From assembly GCA_964514235.1 (NCBI GenBank), contig CAZEPV010000001.1, positions 124,001 through 188,000 of the forward strand: a stretch of 64,000 nt of DNA, written 5' to 3'. Source of the stretch: JAAYRQ01 sp035647235 (GTDB lineage: Bacteria; Bacillota; Syntrophomonadia; Syntrophomonadales; Syntrophomonadaceae). The notes under the pieces are model-generated. The model made no database searches, was not told the origin of the DNA, and saw nothing but the letters and a program-made list of their open reading frames with translations. This document shows positions 58,738 through 64,000 of the stretch, piece by piece. Both the position numbers and the translations under genes were made by a program. How positions within the stretch are numbered: position 1 is the first letter of the stretch; every line of letters starts with the position of its first letter.

Positions 58738-59074
58738 TTTCCCATACTTCTTATTCCTCTACCATAATCGGGTAGGGGGCATATCTCCCAAGTAGTTTAG
58801 ATCATATAATAATTGATTATAAAAAGGCATAATCGCAAAATACGACTATGCCTTAGTTTTAATTATCCTTTTGAACGTCCCCAGTAAATATCTTATTTCC
58901 GTTCAAATTTATCTCAAGTTCTAATCAAGGTGGATAGTGCAGAAAAATTCTTGTTTTTTCAAAATAAAGTTGCTAACCCACCATTTTGATGAGCTGTTTT
59001 ATCAGCTAAATTAAAAATAAACAAGAGGTGAGTGGTCATCCCAACTACCTAGCTGATTAGATCTAAGATCTAAA
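58738..59074. other. Intergenic stretch between pyk and the hbd-crt operon
   Basis: Holds the pyk terminator(s) and the downstream end of the minus-strand crt gene. CCTCTACC/GGTAGGGG (about 58755-58778) and the hairpin at 58823-58860 are seen; a TTAGATCTAAGATCTAA near-palindrome lies at 59057-59073. No gene is supported. Confidence 0.5.
58823..58860 (+). terminator. Probable terminator of the pfkA-pyk operon
   Basis: AAGGCATA (58824-58831) pairs with TATGCCTT (58846-58854 region), followed by AGTTTTAATT. The T-run is short. Confidence 0.65.
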
Positions 59075-59872
59075 TTATTTCCCCTTGAAGTCAGCTCTTC
59101 TATTTTCTAGGAAGGCTTGCATACCTTCTTTTTGGTCCTCAGAGGAGAACAACATTGACCAAGCCAATTGTTCTAAACGGCTACCTGATTTAATATCAGT
59201 ATTCATGCTCATATTTACAGCATTTTTCGCTTCTCTTAATGCCAATGGAGATTTTCTCGCAATTCTTCTGGCAAATTTTTTCGCTGTATCCATAACTTCA
59301 TCTGCAGGAACAACCATATTAACTAAACCGATTTTTTCTGCCGTAGCAGCATCGAAGAAATCGCCAGTAAATATGTATTGCTTAGCTAAACAAATGGAAG
59401 CACTACGTGGGAATCTTTGGGTTCCACCTGCACCTGGGAAAATACCCAAATTGATTTCTGGTAAACCTAAAGTAGCATTATCGGCAACTATACGAATATC
59501 CGAAGCCATAACCATTTCAAGTCCGCCACCTAAAGCTAAACCATTAACTGCAGCAATTATAGGCTTATGGTTATCTTCCATCATGAATACAGTTTTGTGG
59601 ACCATATCCAAGAAGTTCCTAGCTTCAAATGAATTATATCCTGCAACAGCTCTTATGTCTGCACCCGCGGCAAAAGCATTTTCATTACCGCAAACAATAA
59701 TAGCTCTGACCTCGGGGTCGTCATTCATAGCACTAAGTGCTTCATAGGAATCGTAGAGCAATTGCATATTTACAGCGTTAAATGCTTTAGGACGATTCAT
59801 CTGTAGTATCCCGATATTAGGATCTTCAAAACTAACTATGATAGTTTCGAATTCTTTTTCTCTATAAGACAT
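59075..59872 (-). CDS. Enoyl-CoA hydratase (Crt-like) family protein, Glu164-to-Gln type
   Basis: This 265-residue protein is a close paralogue of the one at 23865-24662. It shares AFAAGADIRAV, NGLALGGGLEMVMASD, TLGLPEINLGIFPGAGGTQR and a near-identical C-terminus (SPLALREAKNAVNMSMNTDIK is one shared block). The Glu144 position is Glu; the Glu164 position is Gln (CLAKQYIFTG). It is the second gene of an operon with 3-hydroxybutyryl-CoA dehydrogenase, so a role at the 3-hydroxyacyl/crotonyl-CoA step is likely in spite of the changed residue. GGAGGG on the minus strand precedes the ATG. Confidence 0.9.
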   Translation of the reverse strand: MSYREKEFETIIVSFEDPNIGILQMNRPKAFNAVNMQLLYDSYEALSAMNDDPEVRAIIVCGNENAFAAGADIRAVAGYNSFEARNFLDMVHKTVFMMEDNHKPIIAAVNGLALGGGLEMVMASDIRIVADNATLGLPEINLGIFPGAGGTQRFPRSASICLAKQYIFTGDFFDAATAEKIGLVNMVVPADEVMDTAKKFARRIARKSPLALREAKNAVNMSMNTDIKSGSRLEQLAWSMLFSSEDQKEGMQAFLENRRADFKGK

Positions 59873-59907
59873 AATACACCCTCCTAATATAATTTACGCA
59901 TAGTAAA

Positions 59908-60765
59908 TTATTTTTTACTATAATCGTAGAAACCTTTACCAGTTTTTCTCCCTAACCAGCCAGCCCGAACCATTTGTTTCAACAATCCAGCTGGACGGTA
60001 TTTTGGGTCTCCAGTTTCACTATATAAAACGTTACATACTTCCAATCCAACATCAACCCCTACTAAATCACATAAAGTGAAAGGACCCATGGGCCAGCCA
60101 GCACCAAGTTTCATGGCCTTATCGATATCCTCGATAGTCGCCAAACCTTCCATAGCGATAAAAGCAGCTTCGTTCATACTTGGGATTAGAATTCTATTAA
60201 CAACAAAACCAGGACCTTCTTTAACTTTAATAGGTTTTTTGCCTATAGCCTCTGAAAGTTGCATTACAATATCGATAGTTTCCTCTGAAGTCTGTAAAGC
60301 TGGGATAACTTCGATAAGTGCCATAACCATAGCTGGGTTAAAGAAGTGCATTCCTATAACTTTTTCTGGTTTAGGATAAGCAGCAGCTATTTCTGTAATG
60401 GAAAGAGAAGAAGTGTTTGTTGCCACGATTATTTCGGGTTTTAAAATTTCACCTAATTTTGCATAAAGTTCCTTTTTAATGGCCATGTTTTCTACCACAG
60501 TTTCAATAATAAAATCTGTTTCAGCAATATCAGATAAATTAGCAGTAATAGTAATATTGCTTAGAACAAAATCTTTGGCACCGGTTGGGGCTTGTCCCTT
60601 TTCTTCAGCTCTGGCTAGGCCTTTTTCAATTCTGACTAGAGTTCTTTCCACGATTTCTTGTTTAATATCGTATAAGACAACTTTTTTACCTGCACCAGCA
60701 ACGGTCCAAGCAATTCCCATTCCCATTGTACCGGCACCTAAGACTGCGATTTTATTAATTTCCAT
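59908..60765 (-). CDS. hbd: 3-hydroxybutyryl-CoA dehydrogenase
   Basis: This 285-residue protein has the NAD-binding GAGTMGMGIAWTVAGAGK near the start, TNTSSLSITEIAA, the catalytic His and Glu in GMHFFNPAMVMALIEVI and VKEGPGFVVNRILIP, and a C-terminal helical domain with MGPFTLCDLVGVD. It interconverts acetoacetyl-CoA and 3-hydroxybutyryl-CoA. It is the first gene of a two-gene operon with the Crt-like protein 35 bp downstream. GGGGGAGC on the minus strand lies upstream of the ATG. Confidence 0.95.
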   Translation of the reverse strand: MEINKIAVLGAGTMGMGIAWTVAGAGKKVVLYDIKQEIVERTLVRIEKGLARAEEKGQAPTGAKDFVLSNITITANLSDIAETDFIIETVVENMAIKKELYAKLGEILKPEIIVATNTSSLSITEIAAAYPKPEKVIGMHFFNPAMVMALIEVIPALQTSEETIDIVMQLSEAIGKKPIKVKEGPGFVVNRILIPSMNEAAFIAMEGLATIEDIDKAMKLGAGWPMGPFTLCDLVGVDVGLEVCNVLYSETGDPKYRPAGLLKQMVRAGWLGRKTGKGFYDYSKK

Positions 60766-60993
60766 TATTTCAGCTCCCCCTATTATTATTTTTATTAAAG
60801 CCTTCGGTTAATAGAAACTAATCAATTTCTTTTCTCACCCCCTTATTTAATTATTACTATAGCTGTTTGGCTATAAAACCTTAATTTACCACATCCAGTA
60901 TTAGAATATGATAAGCTAAGTGTTCTTATCCATTAAAAAATAAAATACAGAAAGTTCCCCTTTTACTAATGATAGCATATTGGACATTTTAAG

Positions 60994-61566
60994 TTAATTT
61001 AAGTTCCATTTAAAATTCAATTTATGGAAACTCATGGACTGGGGATTTCTTTCAAGTCTAATTTGTTCAATTATAATGTCTAGAGTCCAGGAATCTAATT
61101 CACCAGTAGGCTCTAGCAAGTGTTCTTTTTGAAAGTTTAATATATAGTTATTATGGTCGCTACAATTTATCATACCCAAGGCACAGAGCATTTCTAGGAT
61201 TTGTCCTTGTTCATGTTGTGATAGGGGTTCATTAGGGGCTTTATTTCCTGGTGTAGTTTTAGGGGTGATTTTAGCTTCTGTTTGGTGAGCTTTCTTAATA
61301 TCTTCGAGTTGTCTCAAGATATCATCGGTTAAATCGGGGTCTGGTGTAGCTTTAGGAATATTATTAACATCTAGGTCCTTGTTTTCGATAATGTTTTCTA
61401 GGCCAGATAAATTGCCTACTATATTATCTACACTAGTATTAGCCACCTGGTTTTGTTTAACTTGGGCAGTTATAAAATCGAAATTGCTAGCTATGGCGAT
61501 TGTTGAACCAGTAATTACTGCAGCAGCAATTATTAAAATAATAAATATAAAGTTAGTTCCTCTCAC
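60994..61566 (-). CDS. Membrane-anchored protein with peptidoglycan-binding-like C-terminus
   Basis: This 190-residue protein has an N-terminal membrane anchor or signal (about 5-27, FIFIILIIAAAVITGSTIAI). A low-complexity linker rich in Thr, Pro and Lys follows (about 70-120). Its C-terminal domain (about 125-175, ILEMLCALGMINCSDHNNYI then FQKEHLLEPTGELDSWTLDII) follows the pattern of PG_binding_1 domains. It should sit on the outer face of the membrane and contact the wall. The exact role is unknown. GGAGGTAAAAAATG-type spacing supports the start. Confidence 0.7.
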   Translation of the reverse strand: MRGTNFIFIILIIAAAVITGSTIAIASNFDFITAQVKQNQVANTSVDNIVGNLSGLENIIENKDLDVNNIPKATPDPDLTDDILRQLEDIKKAHQTEAKITPKTTPGNKAPNEPLSQHEQGQILEMLCALGMINCSDHNNYILNFQKEHLLEPTGELDSWTLDIIIEQIRLERNPQSMSFHKLNFKWNLN

Positions 61567-61634
61567 ATTTTTTACCTCCCATATCTAACATATCTAGTAT
61601 ATACAATTTTAAAAGGTTAAGTAAATTATTGCAA

Positions 61635-61677
61635 TTAAAAAAGGCATCAAAGGTGAGTTATAACGCAATGATGCCTT
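61635..61677 (-). terminator. Rho-independent terminator (minus strand)
   Basis: On the minus strand AAGGCATCA (61677-61669) pairs with TGATGCCTT (61649-61641), followed by TTTTAATTGC. It ends the Mop-domain gene. Confidence 0.85.
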
Positions 61678-61699
61678 ATATCATAATATATTAATACTC

Positions 61700-61909
61700 C
61701 TAGTTATTTTTAACTATGCTCACATCTGTAGAATTAAACATGGCAAATACTTCTTCACCTTCGTCAAGACTAAGGGCATCAAGGGCATTAGCGGTAATAG
61801 TAGCATAAACAGGATAATCCCCAATATCTATTACTATCTCAGCCATGTCAGCCCCCTTTTTAACACTTATAATTTTGCCTATTAATTTATTTGGTTCACT
61901 AATTCTCAT
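61700..61909 (-). CDS. Mop/TOBE-domain molybdopterin- or molybdate-binding protein
   Basis: This 69-residue protein is a single Mop domain: NKLIGKIISVKKGADMAEIVIDIGDYPVYATITANALDAL is spread over its length, with EGEEVFAMFNSTDVSIV at the end. Stand-alone Mop proteins (molbindins) oligomerise and bind molybdate or tungstate. GGAGGCAC on the minus strand precedes the ATG. It has its own terminator. No mod transporter genes are in the window. Confidence 0.9.
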   Translation of the reverse strand: MRISEPNKLIGKIISVKKGADMAEIVIDIGDYPVYATITANALDALSLDEGEEVFAMFNSTDVSIVKNN

Positions 61910-61985
61910 GCTAGTGCCTCCTTTTATAATAGGTTATCCTTTTATATGAAAGTTTATAAATTTGATTTTTTTCGCAGAATAAATA

Positions 61986-62016
61986 AAAATAAAAAAGTAG
62001 TCCCTTAGGAACTACT
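61986..62016 (-). terminator. Terminator after tRNA-Leu (minus strand)
   Basis: On the minus strand AGTAGTTCC and GGGACTACT form a stem around TAA (one G-T pair), followed by TTTTTATTTTTATT. Confidence 0.85.
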
Positions 62017-62030
62017 AATAAACTAATAAA

Positions 62031-62115
62031 TGGTGCCCAAGGTGAGAGTCGAACTCACACGTTCAAAGAACGCCGCATTTTGAGTGCGGTGCGTCTGCCA
62101 TTCCGCCACTCGGGC
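62031..62115 (-). tRNA. tRNA-Leu (CAA anticodon)
   Basis: The minus strand gives an 85-base class II tRNA with encoded CCA. The acceptor stem is GCCCGAG/CTTGGGC, the anticodon stem CCGCA/TGCGG holds the loop CTCAAAA with anticodon CAA (reads UUG). A variable arm (CGTTC...GAACG) and a T-arm with GTTCGAC are present. A terminator follows at 61986-62016. Confidence 0.95.
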
Positions 62116-62343
62116 TAGTTAATATGTTGATTATAATGTATTCTCAATTATAATTTCGTAATGGCTTAATGTCAAGCCGTTTGCTCGGGCAGTTTTGGGG
62201 TAAATATTTTTAGCTAGGCAAAGTTTTACAAGAGGATTTCACTTAACTTATAACGAAATTAACAGTATTTTGTATTTGGTTTTGTAACTAAATATATGTT
62301 ATTCTTATCAAGCCAACACTTTTGAAGTGAGGGAGAATTGCTA

Positions 62344-62925
62344 ATGGAATTAGACGAACGACTAGTAAAGGAAAGTTTGCAGGGTGATAAGGCAGCCTTT
62401 GAAGAGCTAGTTTTTCAATATCAAAATAAAATATATGCCCTTTCCTACAGATATATGGGAAATGAGCAAGATGCATATGACATGACACAGGAAGCTTTTT
62501 TAAAGGCATACCGTTCTTTACGTACTTTTAAAGGTGATTCCAGCTTCGGTACCTGGATGTATAGGGTAGCCACTAATGTTTGTTTAGATGAATTACGGCG
62601 CAGAAAGCGACGAATAGTAGCATTTTCACTTGATGAACCACTGGCAACTCAGGAAGGGGACGAACTAGGGAAGGAGATACCTGATAACTCACTAACTCCA
62701 GATTTAATATATGAACAAAAAGAATTATCCGAATACATACAAAGCCAACTAAATGAATTAAAATCTGAACATAAAACTGTAATCATCTTACGTGACATTA
62801 TGGGATTAACCTATGAAGAAATGGCTGGAGTATTAGACGTATCCTTGGGTACTGTAAAGTCAAGGTTAAGTCGGGCTAGAATTTCATTAAGAAAAAAGTT
62901 AGGAGATAGGGAACTTTTACCTTAG
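62344..62925 (+). CDS. ECF-type RNA polymerase sigma factor (SigW/RpoE-like)
   Basis: This protein of about 193 residues has ECF regions 2 and 4: VFQYQNKIYALSYRYMGNEQDAYDMTQEAFLKAYRSL with DAxDxTQExFLKAY, FKGDSSFGTWMYRVATNVCLDELRRRKRR, then LTYEEMAGVLDVSLGTVKSRLSRAR in the region 4 HTH. ATG 62344 has GAGGGAG 8 bases upstream; a TTG at 62338 overlaps that spacing. An anti-sigma factor gene follows 34 bp on, so activity is released by an envelope signal. Confidence 0.95.
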   Translation: MELDERLVKESLQGDKAAFEELVFQYQNKIYALSYRYMGNEQDAYDMTQEAFLKAYRSLRTFKGDSSFGTWMYRVATNVCLDELRRRKRRIVAFSLDEPLATQEGDELGKEIPDNSLTPDLIYEQKELSEYIQSQLNELKSEHKTVIILRDIMGLTYEEMAGVLDVSLGTVKSRLSRARISLRKKLGDRELLP

Positions 62926-62959
62926 TCTGCCCGTCTTAATATACGAGGAGGACGGTACT

Positions 62960-64000
62960 ATGAAATGTGAGCATATTATTGAATTATTATCACCTTATAT
63001 TGATCACATGACTAACTCAAAAGAAAATATACTCATAGATGCTCATTTGGCAGAGTGCCCTGAATGTCGTCGTGAATTAGAGTACCTTAAATTGCTCACT
63101 GCCACTTTAGCTAATATGGAGCAACCCCAAATTCCAGAACATTTTAGGGAAGATTTTCATAAGTGCTTAATAGAGGAAAAGACTGTATTCTTTGCTCCCA
63201 GAGAATACAAACGCCCCAAAAGGTCGGGCTGGATAGCAGCGGGCTTGGCAGGGGTAGCTTTAACTATTGGCATATATATTAGCAGTATATTACCCATAGG
63301 TTCTTTTATTGCTACATTCGAAGGTGAAGATGACGAAAGGGAAAGACCTAAACTAGCTATTGAAGAAATTATTAGGTCCATTACGGGCAAAAACATAGAG
63401 AATAATCGGCCTGCACCAGAAGTAAATCTTGCTGAAAAAGATATATCCGGGAATGAAGTGCATAATGGGATTGAGGGTGATGAATTAAACCAGGAATCCC
63501 CAGAGCAAAAGGACAATATTGAAGGCGAAAGACCACCTATTCTACCTAGATTTACTGAGGAATATGTTACTAAGGCTAAAGTTCCTGATATGGATCAAGC
63601 TATAAATAAAGTTATACAAATAGCTGAAGCTAATAAGGTTGAACATAAACTTTTGCCCAATACGACTAACATACAAGCTATGTCTACCACTAATTCCAAA
63701 GAAGTAAATTTAAAAGTGGACAAGAAGAAGGCCCCAGCTATAATCAAGCAACTAGAAGGGGTGGGGAAGGTAAGTGCCCCCGTGCAAAGTGAAATTGAAA
63801 TAACAAAAGAATATTCAGATATCGAGGAACAAATTTTCGTTACTGATAAGTTAATCGAGGATCTGGAAAATCAAGATAAATTAAATGAAGCAAAAACCAA
63901 GGAACTAGAGGAATTAAAGTTACACTTACAAGAAAACCAAAGTAAAAAGAAACAACTGGATGAAAAAATTAATACAGTAACTATAAAAATTGTTATAGAA
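62960..64000 (+). CDS. Zinc-binding anti-sigma factor with extracytoplasmic DUF4349-like region, partial
   Basis: At least 347 residues; the gene runs off the right edge. The N-terminus has the ZAS motif HLAECPECRRE (His-x3-Cys-x2-Cys) that binds the sigma factor. A membrane helix follows at about residues 93-115 (GWIAAGLAGVALTIGIYI). The outer part has an acidic linker and a DUF4349-like strand-coiled-coil region (SAPVQSEIEITKEYSDIEEQ and DKLIEDLENQDKLNEAKTKELEEL). GAGGAGG lies 9 bases before the ATG. Damage or ligand sensing outside would free the ECF sigma factor. Confidence 0.9.
   Translation, partial: MKCEHIIELLSPYIDHMTNSKENILIDAHLAECPECRRELEYLKLLTATLANMEQPQIPEHFREDFHKCLIEEKTVFFAPREYKRPKRSGWIAAGLAGVALTIGIYISSILPIGSFIATFEGEDDERERPKLAIEEIIRSITGKNIENNRPAPEVNLAEKDISGNEVHNGIEGDELNQESPEQKDNIEGERPPILPRFTEEYVTKAKVPDMDQAINKVIQIAEANKVEHKLLPNTTNIQAMSTTNSKEVNLKVDKKKAPAIIKQLEGVGKVSAPVQSEIEITKEYSDIEEQIFVTDKLIEDLENQDKLNEAKTKELEELKLHLQENQSKKKQLDEKINTVTIKIVIE

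Noticed and set aside
1..64000. CRISPR array, prophage or insertion sequence
   Set aside because: No regularly spaced repeats, phage structural genes or transposase genes were seen on either strand.

Overview
The window looks like chromosome from a low-GC, endospore-forming, rod-shaped anaerobic Firmicute of the class Clostridia, perhaps of a Peptococcaceae or Syntrophomonadaceae type. Support comes from AT-rich genes with strong Gram-positive ribosome sites, a spore small acid-soluble protein gene, a SleB-type cortex-lytic hydrolase, MinCDE, a flavodiiron/rubredoxin oxygen-defence fusion, a TRAP (MtrB) regulator and a set of beta-oxidation/butyrate-type enzymes. I cannot name the species. 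No prophage, insertion sequence, rRNA or CRISPR array was seen.

Layout. 1-4.2 kb: a partial GAF-domain sigma-54 activator divergent from a PucR-type regulator and an Fe-S old-yellow-enzyme reductase, with a near-consensus -24/-12 promoter and a palindromic upstream site between them. 4.3-12.3 kb: a TauE-type permease, a MacB/FtsX-type ABC exporter with its adaptor protein, a divergent crotonase and a Na/Pi cotransporter. 12.3-16.3 kb: a type II restriction-modification pair (C5 methylase with an RHH-like N-terminus, convergent endonuclease) between two gene-poor stretches of about 750 bp, which suggests acquisition. 16.3-24.7 kb: housekeeping genes (PrcB-like lipoprotein, Nudix, SleB, IlvE, Orn/Lys/Arg decarboxylase, VanW), two tandem DUF3189 proteins and a crotonase. 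24.8-27.6 kb: a first ferrous-iron system whose FeoB is split into separate GTPase and permease genes, with a DtxR-family gene and a DtxR-box-like operator. 27.7-30.4 kb: minD-minE-minC in an unusual order, then a small unknown operon. 30.7-38.7 kb: acyl-CoA dehydrogenase, DegV, radical SAM, intracellular subtilase, PDRP, GIY-YIG, a tandem paralogue pair of unknown function and a structured non-coding stretch. 38.8-46 kb: a poly-gamma-glutamate hydrolase, a second intact Feo system behind a 17/19 Fur box, a PaaG-like isomerase and the flavodiiron fusion. 46-52.2 kb: second TauE permease, two large unknown proteins, rhomboid protease, HAD phosphatase, SASP and a YbaK deacylase. 52.3-58.7 kb: dnaE, mtrB, pfkA, pyk. 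59-61.9 kb: hbd-crt, a peptidoglycan-binding-like protein and a Mop-domain protein. 62-64 kb: tRNA-Leu(CAA), an ECF sigma factor and its zinc-binding anti-sigma factor, cut by the window edge.

How the parts connect. Three crotonases, the Hbd dehydrogenase and the acyl-CoA dehydrogenase point to a fatty-acid or butyrate-level acyl-CoA economy, though their active sites differ: the two near-identical Crt copies lack the second catalytic glutamate. Iron uptake is duplicated and apparently placed under two regulators (DtxR-type and Fur-type). Several genes seem to start at ATT or ATA codons behind good Shine-Dalgarno sequences; the spore-protein gene at 51460 is the clearest case. Four small genes that are easily missed were found by reading the sequence: 29706-29834, 34410-34529, 39689-39856 and 51460-51654.
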